DNA of 64,000 nt from Porphyra umbilicalis (taxonomy: Eukaryota > Rhodophyta > Bangiophyceae > Bangiales > Bangiaceae): the NCBI GenBank assembly GCA_002049455.2, contig KV919006.1:1-64000 (forward strand), given 5' to 3'. Shown here piece by piece: positions 32,746 through 42,791 of the stretch. The notes below the pieces were generated by a model. It worked only from the letters and a program-made list of their open reading frames with translations. It was not told the DNA's origin and made no database searches. Position 1 is the stretch's first letter. The number at the start of each line of letters is the position of its first letter. The position numbers were made by a program, and so were the translations under genes.

Positions 32746-35263
32746 GCGCGGCGCGGGTGTCTCCCTGAAGGCCAAGAAGTGCCACTTGTTCCAAGAGGAG
32801 GCGGAGTATTTGGGCCATATCGTGGACCGGGGGGAGCTGAAGGTACAAGAAAAGAACATCCGCAGACTCAAGGAGGCGTCTCCCCCGCGGTGCAAGAAGG
32901 ACCTACGCAGCTTCCTCGGTATGTGTAACGTGTATCGGGGGTTCAACAAGGACTACGCCCAAGTGGCACGGCCGTTGGCCGCCATGCCAAGTTCCAAGAG
33001 GCCCGACCGGTGGGGGACGCAGTCCGACGAGGCCCTGGGGGCATTCGAGGAGCTCAAGAGGCGACTCACGGAGGCCCCCATCCTCGCCCTGCCGAGGCGA
33101 CAAGGGACCTACACGTTGGACACGGACGCAAGTGCGGGGCAGGTCGGCGCGGTCCTTTTACAAGAACAACCCGACCAATCCACGCGGCTTGTTGGCTATT
33201 GGAGCCGCTCCCTCAACGCGGCGGAGCGAAACTACAGTACGACGGAGCGGCAGTGCCTCGCGTTTGTGAGGGCTTCCCTCCTTCTCCGCCCCTACGTCGA
33301 GGGGACCCGCTTAACAGTGCGCACGGACCACGCGGCGCTCAAGTGGATGCTGCATATGGACGGGGCTCACGGGAGGCTGGCGCGGTGGCGGTTGCGACTG
33401 GCGGAGTTCGACTACGTGGTACAGACGCGCCCCAGGGCGTCAGACCACGCGGCGGACACGATGTCACGCATCTCAACACCCGCGGGAGACGAGGGGGCGA
33501 TACCCGACGCGGTACCTTGTCTGGTGTTGCCCAACTCGTCGGCCGCGTGGCAGTTACCGCCGGAGACCAAGGGGGGACTCCTAGGCCCCCTGACGCTCGC
33601 CGAGCTCCTCGAGGGGCAGGCGGAGGACGGACGGTGCAAGGAGGTCCGCGCGGCGATGGACAGCAACGACAAGTCGCGGTTCCGCGAGGACTCGAACGGC
33701 CTGTTGGTACGCACGGCGCCGTTGGACGGGGCCACGCAAGTCTACGTGCCGACCCACCTGCGCTACGGGGTGATGATGCGGGAGCAATACCCTCCGCAAG
33801 CCGGGCACCCGGGGACGAACAAGATGTACACGTCGATGCGACGGTGGTTTTATTGGGAATCAATGGTGGTGGACGTCTACGCCTTTGTGGCCTACGGCAC
33901 GCAGTGTGCGAGGAACCGCGTCGGAAAGCGACGCAAGACCAACTACCTCAAGACCTTTCCCCCTTCGGAACCGCTGACGGCTCTGTGTATGGACCTGCTT
34001 GGCCCCCTTCCGCGGAAGGCGGCGGGGAACGAACATCTGTTGGTCATCGTGGACCGCTTCTCCAAGATGACGCGGGCCATTCCCCTTCAGCGGATCGACG
34101 CGGAAACCATCGCGGCAGCCTTCTTGGACCACTGTGTGGCGGCGTACGGACCCCCGGCGACGGTATTGTCGGACAATGGCCCCCAGTTCCGCTCCACGTT
34201 CTTCCAAGGGGTTTGCGCGCTCCTCGGGATCCCCAACCGGTACTCCACGACGTACCACCCGCAGACGAACGGCCAAGTGGAATGTTACAACCGGACCATC
34301 GTGGGCCAGTTGCGGACGTACGTTGAGGACCACCAAGACCGATGGGACGAGTTGGTGTCGATGCTGACGTTGGCCTACAACAGCCAACCGCAGCAGAGCC
34401 CCAGGGTGGCGCCCCTCAAGTTCGTCACCCCCGAGCGGGTACGGAGTCTCTCCGTGGAACGCCTCTTCGGCTCCCCGGCACCCGAGGAGACTGACGTCAG
34501 CCCACGAGCCGTCCGCAAGGGCATCCGAGCGCGGCCGCGAAACCTGATCCACAAGGTGCGGAAGTCCCTTACGCTGGCACAGCGGCGGTACAAGAGGAAC
34601 TACGACGCCCGCGTACGACCGGTCAACAAGGACGTCCACGCGGGGGACTGGATGTTCGTCGTTGGCCACACGCGGACCAAGTACAAGCTCGGGACCCGCG
34701 CGGCCGGGCCGTACAAGGTGTTGTCCCGCGGAGAGGGCACGTCTTCGCTGGACATCGGTGGGTACCCTGAGACGGTAAGCAGCGACCACGTGACGGCGGC
34801 GCCGGGCCCGCCGGAAGATCCGCAGACGCTCCTGCAGAACCTCGGGGTACCCCAAGACATTGTGGTCCCCGAGAAGCATCAACACACGGGCAAGGAGCTC
34901 GTCTGGGAGGCCTTCATGGGCCACGAAGTCGCGGACGACGGCACGCTACGCCTGTGGACCCGCTGGTGGGGGTACCACCCCGAGGAGGACACCCTCGAGT
35001 TGGCCAGTCGGTTCGACCTACGTAAGGTGCACCAGTACATGCGGCGTGTGGGCCTACGAGTCGAAGAAGCCGGTTCGGTCGTCGACTTTGTCGCCTCAAG
35101 ACGATTTCCATGTGGGACACGTGGGTTTTCAAGTTCCAAATCGTGTCGGATTTTCGTTTACCACACGTGTCCCGGTCGGAGCCACGTGGCCGTGGTGGTG
35201 ACCATCACTGTCGCGCGGCGGGATCGTGGCCCTCCTTGTGGCCGTGCCGTCGGGCCAAATTGA
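32746..35263 (+). CDS. gypsy pol 3' part: RT thumb, RNase H, integrase, chromodomain
   Basis: An intact 825-codon ATG frame (ATG at 32786), with in-frame coding from about 32746. Order: reverse transcriptase end (LFQEEAEYLGHIV, LRSFLGMCNVYR), RNase H (LDTDASAGQVGAV, YSTTERQCLAFV, RTDHAALKWML, ASDHAADTMSR), integrase zinc region with one Cys lost (H..H..G..C, ending TQCARNR), catalytic D-D-E (CMDLLGPLP, LSDNGPQF, NGQVECYNRT), and a C-terminal chromodomain-like segment (LVWEAFMGHE...WWGYHPEEDTLELAS) at about 34895-35000. The integrase active site looks complete, though without reverse transcriptase the copy depends on others. The chromodomain would direct integration to marked chromatin. Confidence 0.88.
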
Positions 35264-35413
35264 TCGGGCATCGTGGACGTGTCCTGAGGGGGCAGATCGG
35301 GCCGGCTGGCCCGTGCGGATCTGTTAGGAGGCGGATCGGAAGGTGGGATCGGGATTCGGTTCGGGGTACAAGGGGCGCTCTCGCGAGGGGTATGCAAATG
35401 AACTACGCGGGGT

Positions 35414-36187
35414 TTACTGGTCGCTGACGCGCCGACCGGCACCGTCGACGCAACAACACCTTCTACACTCTGAGCGACTACAACCCCGTGGGGTGGTCCC
35501 CTCTCTCCCGTCGTGTTTCATCCTTTCCTTGTTCAGCGGCGCCTCGAGGCGGGCCCACTCGATACGGAGGATGGCCCACGGGGTATGCCGCCCCGCGTAG
35601 AGGTCGTCCGTTGTATCCACGGGGACCCACGGGAGTTCCGCCATGCTGCCGTATGGGACCTCCACCCCGTAGCACCACGCGAGAGTCGACAGGTTCAAGC
35701 GCGAGCGCGTCGCGGTGGCACAACTTCGGTACTCCGCTCGATGACGGGCTACGAAGTGGCCTGTGAGCCCGCCCCGGTGGTGGTTGCAGGCGGTCGTCGA
35801 CTGGACCGTCGTGGTGTCTTCCTTGTCGGACGCCTCGATGAACGGGGGAGACGTCAAGATGTAGGCGAAGGTCGGCACCCACGGCGAGTCCCCGGGGGCG
35901 TCGTCCATGAAGCCGACGTGAGAACGACGGTATCCCACCTCGCGGCTACGCCGCACCACGGTGATTGACGAGGCTCAGTCGTCGAGGAACGGTACGAGGG
36001 CGTGGGACCTGGCCGCATTGTGCTTGGCGAACGGGTTGGCCGGGCGCGCCGAGTCGATGCCCCGGAACGTCGCGCGGGCCAGCGTGTCCGCTTCGCCCAT
36101 GCGGGCCTCCTCGCACTCCCACGCCGGCGCCCACGTCTACGGGTCGGACAACACGGGAAGGGGGCCCACGGCGGTGGAGGACGCCAT
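35414..36187 (-). pseudogene. antisense reading frame in the 3' region of the gypsy element
   Basis: On the strand opposite to gag-pol, one frame of 257 codons from ATG 36187 (MASSTAVGPLP) to a stop at 35414 is interrupted only by two stops (about codons 17 and 78). Its residues have balanced composition (SHVGFMDDAPGDSPWVPTFAYILTSPPF, VPYGSMAELPWVPVDTTDDLY), unlike its other frames. No known domain recognised. Some plant gypsy lineages carry extra, sometimes antisense, genes between integrase and the 3' LTR; by position this is the same kind of gene. It could also be a host sequence captured by the element. Confidence 0.45.
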
Positions 36188-36790
36188 CTCTTCTTCTTGT
36201 CGGCCATCGCGGAGGACGACGCCGACGCGGACACCTTGTTGTCGGGGGGGGGGCCGCCGGGTGCTCGGTCCAACGAGGGTGGTGGGGGCAACCGCGCGGT
36301 GGAGGAGGGGGGGGGGGGACCCCCCGAGGGCCCACAGAAGCAAGAAGCAAGAAGTGACGGGCACCACGGGGGGGGGGCGGACGGCACGTCGTGGGGTGGG
36401 AGGAGGAACGAGTCGGCGAACACCGCGTCGCAGCCAGCGCGAATACGTCACGTCGCGGGGTGGTGGGGAGGAGCCGCGGAGTTGCACGTGGTGGCGGGGT
36501 GAGAACAGGGTGTGCGTGTGGGCCCACGGGGAGGGGTGGGGCCAACGTGCGTCACGGGGGGTGTGGGGGCCGCAAGACGCCGGTGCGGGCCGCGCGCCAC
36601 GCCACGCTGGTGTGGCGTGAGGCCGATCCAGTCCGCGGGACGACCGCGACAACCCCTCTGGGGCGAGGATCGGGGGGGGGGGGGGGTGGCGGTTGTGCCC
36701 GGCACCCGGCCGCGGGGCCGGGCCGGAACCCCCTCCCCAGGGGTCGTCGCGGGACGGGCAGGGACGCCACGTCACGCGACGAGGAGGCTG

Positions 36791-36913
36791 TGTGGCGGTC
36801 GGGGAACTTACAGTTGGAAGGGGCGTGGCCCCTCAGCTGTGGACAGCACACCCCCGGGGGCCGTCCCGAAATATCCCGATCCGGGCCAGCAAGGGAATGA
36901 CCTGTCCAGATCT
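36791..36913 (+). repeat. 3' LTR-like direct repeat, 123 bp
   Basis: Partner of 30436-30558. Preceded by a purine-rich stretch (GAGGAGG near 36781) that could be a polypurine tract. Confidence 0.7.
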
Positions 36914-37479
36914 GGGGGAGATTGGATTCGGTCGGGGGCGGGGCTTTTCCCCAGTGGTTTTCCTAACCCCCCTACTACTTGTTTGAACTTTTCGCTTTGG
37001 AGGGATTTATCAGTTTGGCGCATTTGGTGTGGCTACTTTGGCCACCGGCGTTCGGGTTGGGGAGGGGTGTATTGACAGCGGGGACGCCGTCCCCGTCGCC
37101 GTTTGATAAAGCCAACTGTGCTTTGGACTACGATTCCCCCCTGGGCTTTGCCGTGATCCTCTCCTCCCGTTGGGGGAAGGCTGGGCTGTGGGTCGATTTC
37201 CGGGGCAGTTCCTTCGACGGCCCGAGCTGATCAAGAGGTCACTTCGGCCAGACGACGAACCAACGTGGTGGTGCTTAGAACCGCTACAGCACGTGCGGGT
37301 CTTGAATGACCAATTCCCGGATCGGACTCTTTCCGAGCCGGCTGCTACCGCCCAGATGTACTGGAACGGCACCAACAAGCTGCGCTTGCAGCTCAAGATG
37401 ACCTGCCCAACGGCCATCAGAGTCGCTTACGCGACACAGGACCAGCGGACGACGACGTAACGACCGTTTACACCGGTTT
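36914..37479 (+). other. interval between the nested element and outer gypsy pol
   Basis: The sequence does not clearly resume the outer Gag interrupted at 30435. About 36914-37240 has no coding character and could belong to another insertion or an LTR; 37240-37480 may be a frame-shifted Gag spacer. Confidence 0.35.
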
Positions 37480-38273
37480 GCACCCTGCCGCCCCCTCAGG
37501 CCGCCGTCCCTCAGGCCTATCGGGCTGAAATCTATTACAATTGTATCAAGCCGGGGCACTTCGCCGCACAGTGTGCTGAGCCATATCGCCCACGCGAACG
37601 TCGCCAACTGCCTATCGGCGTTCATGCATTTGCAAATGGTCACGTCGAAGAAGACGAGGTCGAGCATCCGGCCGTCGCCGTCGAGGACTCGAAAAAACGC
37701 CTAGGCCGGGTGCCCGACTTCGGGTTGCCCGGCGGAACGCGAAAGCGTACGGTGACAAGACTTTTGCGCCGTGCCTTACGGCATTGCGAGATCGACGCCA
37801 CGCTTTGCCCATGCATGCGTGTGATGAGGAGCTGCCGCCCTGTACTTGAGACGGGCGCCGGGGTGAACATAGTGCGAACTAGTGTTCTCCCTGCGAACTG
37901 GATGGCTTACGCCGAGAAGTTGACCACGCTTCCGCGCATCCGGAAAGCAAACAATAACCGTCTGGTGACGAAGCATGCCATACATCTGTATGTAGACACC
38001 GAAGGTGTACGTCTATTTGACCGATATCTCGTTTCCGACAACTTGTCAGTCCCGTACATCCTTGGCACCGAGTTCATTGAACAAAACATTGCGGTAATCT
38101 TGCCGCGTTTGCGGAAGATCGTCTGGCAGGAGCACGTGCGCTGCACGGACGAACTGCCTCGGCCAACGCCAATCTTGGATTGTCTTAATGACAGTGCCAG
38201 GGACCGCCATTGGCAAGACAAACCCGCAAGGGTGCGAGCCGGTAAACAGGTACGTGTCGACGAACAACAATAG
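37480..38273 (+). pseudogene. outer gypsy: nucleocapsid end and protease
   Basis: A zinc knuckle YYNCIKPGHFAAQC at about 37536-37576 has lost its first Cys (Tyr). The frame shifts, then a protease-like segment VLETGAGVNIV (about 37848) has Glu in place of the catalytic Asp of D-T/S-G-A, followed by strand-like residues ending SVPYILGTEFIEQ. Changes at both metal-binding and catalytic positions show decay. A stop at 38271 separates it from the next segment, which continues in the same frame. Confidence 0.7.
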
Positions 38274-38282
38274 TAGTGGATC

Positions 38283-39600
38283 ATGGCCACATGTGATACT
38301 CCCAGTATGGTTACCATCACACCGAACGCTCTGTTATGTCCACGTAAGTCAATGGCGGTCGTCCGCGGCCTTGCCATCGTCAAGCCCGAAGAACCCTTCT
38401 TAGTCAAGTTATGCAACTTTGGCAAGGACCAAGTCATTGTTCGCAAGAACTCAACCTTGGGGCTTGCAAAACCCTACCAAGGGCCGATGTTGTCCGCCGT
38501 CTTGAATGACAACAATCCAAAGGATGGAACCGATACTGCATCGGACGACGCGAGTCGTGACCCACTCGAGGACCGCGTCCTCAGTGAGGCTCCAGAGTAT
38601 CTGCACAAGAAGATTCGAGACATGCTCAAGAAGCATTCTTCTATGTGGGATGGAACCCTTGGCGTGATCCGTGCTACGGAGCACGCCATCGTCACTCCTT
38701 CAGACGCTCTGCCCATACGGGCTCAACCCTACCGCACCGGTCCGCTCAAACGGCAGATCATCGCTGATCAGATCAACAAGATGTTGAAACTTGACGTCAT
38801 CGCCCCTAGCCATAGTTCTTGGGCGAGTTCCGTGGTAATTGTACCAAAGAAGAACGGCAAAGCCCGATTCTGTGTCGACTATCGTCGGTTGAACAACATC
38901 ACCAAGAAGGATGCTTACCCCTTGCCTCGGATGGAGGACTGCCTCGACTCCTTGGCAGATGCCCAGGTATTCACGTCTCTCGAATGCACCGCTGGGTACT
39001 GGCAAGTGCCATTACGCAAGGACGACCAAGAAAAGACGGCTTTCACAACGCATTGTGGTACATACCACCAGCTATCAATGCCTTTCGGCTTGACGAAGGC
39101 GCCCGCTACCTTTCAGCGCGCGTTGGATATTATCCTCTCGGGCTTGAAGTGGCAGATATGCCTTGTCTACTTAGATGATGTCATCATCTTCTTAGCAAAC
39201 GCGGAACAACACATCGAAGACGTTGATACGGTTGTGCACCGTCTGCGCGAAGCGGTTCTCCGACGAAGTCGAGTACCTCGGACACATTGTCCGCCCAAGG
39301 TAACTGCACGCGCACAACAAAAACGTGGATGCTCTGAAGCACGCCAATTTCTCAACGACAAAGACCAAGTTGAAAAGCTTCTTGGGCATGTGCAACGTCT
39401 ATCGACGTTTCGTCAAGGACTTCGCAAAACGAGCGAAGCCCCTGAACGCCCTGACTAGGGCCGAGATCCCACCAGATCTGCCACCACTGACGGACGTGGC
39501 CATTGCGGCATTCGAAGACCTTCGCAATACACTATTGTGCCCACCGGTACTTGCCTTGCCACAGGCCAATTAGAAGCTCGTCGTCGACGTTGACGCATGC
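38283..39600 (+). pseudogene. outer gypsy: reverse transcriptase, cut at RNase H
   Basis: Reverse transcriptase is recognisable throughout: LPIRAQPYRTGPLKR, SSWASSVVIVPKKNGKARFCVDYRRLN, DAYPLPRMEDCLDSL, LSMPFGLTKAPATFQRAL, and the YLDDVII active-site motif at about 39169. Motif A reads TSLECTAGYWQ, so the first catalytic Asp is Glu. A frameshift near 39260 moves the thumb region (LKSFLGMCNVYRRFVKDFA) to another frame, and there are stops at 39300 and 39571. Coding ends in the first strand of RNase H (LVVDVDACC), where the copia LTR begins at 39601. Confidence 0.85.
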
Positions 39601-39965
39601 TGTGAAGTCGATGATGTTGAGTGGGTGCGATGTTTTACTAGGCACGGCGGCCCTAGGCCTGCGAAGGCGTGCCAGTAATCCCCCAGGCCACCTCAGGCGC
39701 AAGGGCTTTCCAGACACCCTCAATGGCGCGGCCGACAAGGCCCTCACGGCGCCTGCCAGGGCAGCTCCCGCACCTTCGGAGGGCGCCCACAGCCTCACAC
39801 TCAAGGCGCCGCTCCCCACACAAATCGCCCCCGGAGCTCAACCCCCAATTGGTTCCCCGCTGAAAGATCTACAAACAATTACATACAGTGTCACCACACA
39901 AATACAAAGACTTCCGACTTACACAAGCGCCGATTGTCCCTGGGGGCCTGCGGAAATACGCTTCA
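39601..39965 (-). repeat. copia 3' LTR
   Basis: Aligned with 49936-50301 over the full length at roughly 88-90% identity. Reads TGAAG... to ...TTCACA on the minus strand. Adjacent polypurine tract at 39966-39975. Confidence 0.85.
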
Positions 39966-40100
39966 CACTCCCCCCAGTACCCCAGGGATAATTGCAGCCA
40001 CCCGGTCGAATTCCCGTCATCGAAAATCCGTGCAAGGCTCTCCAGGGACGATCTGACCGGGGGGTCTCAAGGCCTTGAGACCCCCTTCATGCAGGGGGGT

Positions 40101-40610
40101 CTTAAGCCCTTTAGCCCCAACTCCAGCGGTCGGTTTTTCAACCGACCTTCGATGGGGCCAAAGCAGACCCGAGAGGATGCCAGAGGCACCTCCGGGCCTC
40201 CTTGGTGCCCGTAGGACCCCATTCGGTCCATCGGGCTCCACCCTCACAGTGACCGTTCTGGCCGGGGTTCTAAAGCCCTTTAGCCCCATGTCCAGAAATC
40301 GGTTTTTCAACCGACCTCCGATGGGGCCAAAACAGGCCCGCGAAGATGCCGGAGGCATCTCCGGGCCTCCCTGGTGCCCGTCGGACCCCATCCGGTCCAT
40401 CGAGCACCACCTCCACAATGACTGTTCTCGCGGCGGGGCTAAAGCCCTTTAGACCCCTTCCAAGACTCGGTTTTTCAATCGACCTCAGATGGGGCCCAGG
40501 AAGGACCGGGCAGGTGCCCCGACCACGCCCAACCCGTCCGGGTGCCCGTTCGACCACATTCGGCCCGTCGGGCACCACCGGAAGAGGGCCCAAAGCACTT
40601 TAGCCCAATC
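40101..40610 (-). repeat. 169-bp tandem repeat with hairpins in the copia 3' region
   Basis: Units begin at about 40101, 40270 and 40439 (CTTAAGCCCTTTAG-like), spacing 169 bp, with a partial fourth at 40592. Each unit carries an inverted repeat; in the first it is an 8-bp stem, GGTCGGTT and AACCGACC, around a TTTC loop at about 40129-40148. The stem is weakened in units 2 and 3. Non-coding; between RNase H and the polypurine tract. Confidence 0.85.
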
Positions 40611-40801
40611 GCCACGTGTTGCACCGACACCACGCGTTGCGACGACGCCACGTGTTGCGACAGCGCCACGTGTCTGTCCCGGAGCGATCTTCCCGGCCGC
40701 GACATTCGGGCCCGAAATCTTGAAATCGGCGCCCAGGTCGGCCCAGCCGGATGCGCTAAAGCGCTGTTGCGCCGCAAAGCCGGGCAGTGTGATGACGTGC
40801 C

Positions 40802-41727
40802 TTAGCACGCCGGGTCCGGCTCAAGCGCTCCCGCCGCCGTGCCCAAGTCGGGCCTGACACCAGCTACGTCACGGATGGCCTTCAACGCCGGCCCCGGCAG
40901 CGCCTTTGTGAGCCCGTCCTCGGGCATCTCAGCGCTAGGCAGGAAGTAAAAGTCACGTCGCCGCGCGCCCTGAAATCGCGCACTATATGGTACGCGACGT
41001 CCACGTGCTTGGTGCGCTACGTTTCCTCGGAGTTGTTGACGAGCGCCAAGCAAGCCTGGTTGTCTTCCCCTATGGGAACGGCACCGCCGTCGACGACAAG
41101 CGCCGATAAAAGCTTGCGGAGCCAAAGGGCCTCCTTCGTCGCCATCGCGGCGGCCACATACTCTGCCTCAGCCGTCGATGTCGCCACCGTCGATTAGCGA
41201 TTGCTCGCCCACGAGACCGGCCCGCCGTTGAGGGTGACGATGAAGCCCGTCGTCGACCGACGAGCGTCAACGTCGCCCGCCCAGTCGGCGTCGACGTATC
41301 CTCGGATACGCTTGTGGGTTCCGTACGCGATCCCGAGGCGCGTAGCCCCGCGAAGATACCAGAGCACCCCCTTGACCGCGCGCATGTGGTCCTCCTCGGG
41401 GCAGGCCTTGTAGCACGACAGCACGCCCACGGCAAAGGCAATGTCTGGCCTCGTCGGTGTCGACAGATAGAGCAGGGATCCGACAAGTTCGGCATATCGG
41501 TTGGTGTCGGGCAGGAAGTTCTCCCCCGTCTTGGCCAGCTTGGCCCTCGACATCATTTGCGTCTTGTTGGGCGTGAAGTTGGGCATTCCAAACGCCTCAA
41601 GGAGTGCGATAACATGCCTTGGGTTGCTCAGGGTGAGCATTTTGTCCGCGTAGTTTCGCATTACCTTCATGCCGACGAAGTCCTTGACCTCCCCCATGTC
41701 GTGCACGTGGAACGTCGCCGACACCGA
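40802..41727 (-). pseudogene. copia reverse transcriptase end and RNase H
   Basis: Continues the reverse transcriptase interrupted at 46549 (MGEVKDFVGMKV, RYAELVGSLLYLSTPTRPDIAFAV, VKGVLWYLRGA), then RNase H (YVDADWAGD, STTGFIV, TSTAEAEYVAAA, EDNQACLALV, RTKHVDVAYH). A stop follows WASNR (about 41196), another lies before RTKHVD (about 41021), and one base change shifts frame near 40985. The catalytic acidic residues of RNase H are still in place. Confidence 0.88.
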
Positions 41728-41731
41728 GTTC

Positions 41732-41791
41732 GTCGGCGGTTCTGCCATCGCGCCTCTTTGGTTACTTTCAAGCGATTTGAGGGCGACACCG
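41732..41791 (+). repeat. left terminal inverted repeat
   Basis: Pairs with 46484-46544 on the opposite strand; the first 14 bases are identical. Confidence 0.85.
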
Positions 41792-42791
41792 TGTGGTGCC
41801 CCATCGAAACCGCAGCCTACAACTTGGAATGGCCGGTCGGGGATCTGGCGACACAATTATTCGGTTCGGATGGCATGTCCAACGGCTAAGAGAACGAGAA
41901 TCAAGCTGACACGGCCAAGTCCCAGGATTGTGTATCACTGGAATGATGCAATTTACCGAATTCAGGAGGGGCCTCGCCCCTGGTGCACTCAGGCGAGATC
42001 ACTGTCGGCACGGAATGGTGAGGACAGCAGCAGACCGGCCTCCGCCGTCTATCATAGCAATCGTGCCGGTGAATTCTGCCTCTGATTGGCTGGTGCCGCA
42101 CTGCGATGACAGTATCAGAGGGACTCTGACACTGACCGTGTTTTTGACCTGCGCCGAGGTGCGCTGAGACGATTTTCATTGGATAAAAGCCATGTCCTCA
42201 TTGTTTTGCTCGTTTACCCTTGTGTTTCCAGCAATTTGATTGGTTGACGGTGACATCTTCTACCATAAATGCCCCCAGATCACTTGGGGGGGCGGGAGAG
42301 GCTCCAATCGCCAACACCGGCGGCGACGACGAGCCGGTCGACGCGAGGCAGTAATTGTGATTCTCGATGGACTAGTGATATTTCGCTCGTGGGGGGCGGG
42401 AAAGGTGGGGGGGGTTCCGGGCGCGCCACGTGGGGGGGGATGCGGCGGCCGCCCGAGTTGGAGGGGGCTCGCTGGGGGTGTACTAGGGTGGGGAGGTTAC
42501 GTCTGATTCGCGTACTTGTAATACTTGTTCCGACGCCAATCTCACGCCGTGACGATCTGTTCCCCGCCATGACCATTGACCACCTTCATCAATCGACCCA
42601 TGGAACCGAAACACCAGCCACCCTACCCAGCGGCAGCCAGATCGGACGCCGTCGACATGATGCGCGTACACTTCGCGCGGTCACTGATCGCGCGCTCTTT
42701 GCGCCGTCATTGTGCGAGTGCTCATTGTGCGAGTGCTGATTGCGAGCGCTTTTTGCGCGGGAGCGTCGCTGTTGGCTCACGGTGTCGGTAG

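Larger units (their letters stand above)
30436..36913 (+). mobile_element. Ty3/gypsy chromodomain element nested in the outer gypsy
   Basis: Bounded by 123-bp direct repeats (30436-30558 and 36791-36913) that differ at three positions, so insertion was fairly recent. Internal order: Gag, aspartic protease, end of reverse transcriptase, RNase H, integrase, chromodomain, then a 1.5-kb 3' region with an antisense reading frame. The repeats start with TGTG but do not end in CA, and no target duplication was found, so calling them LTRs is an inference from position. Lack of the reverse transcriptase core makes the copy non-autonomous. Confidence 0.7.

Noticed and set aside
33010..34326. 438-codon frame inside the gypsy pol
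   Set aside because: Shadow frame over RNase H and integrase, whose motifs lie in the other plus frame.
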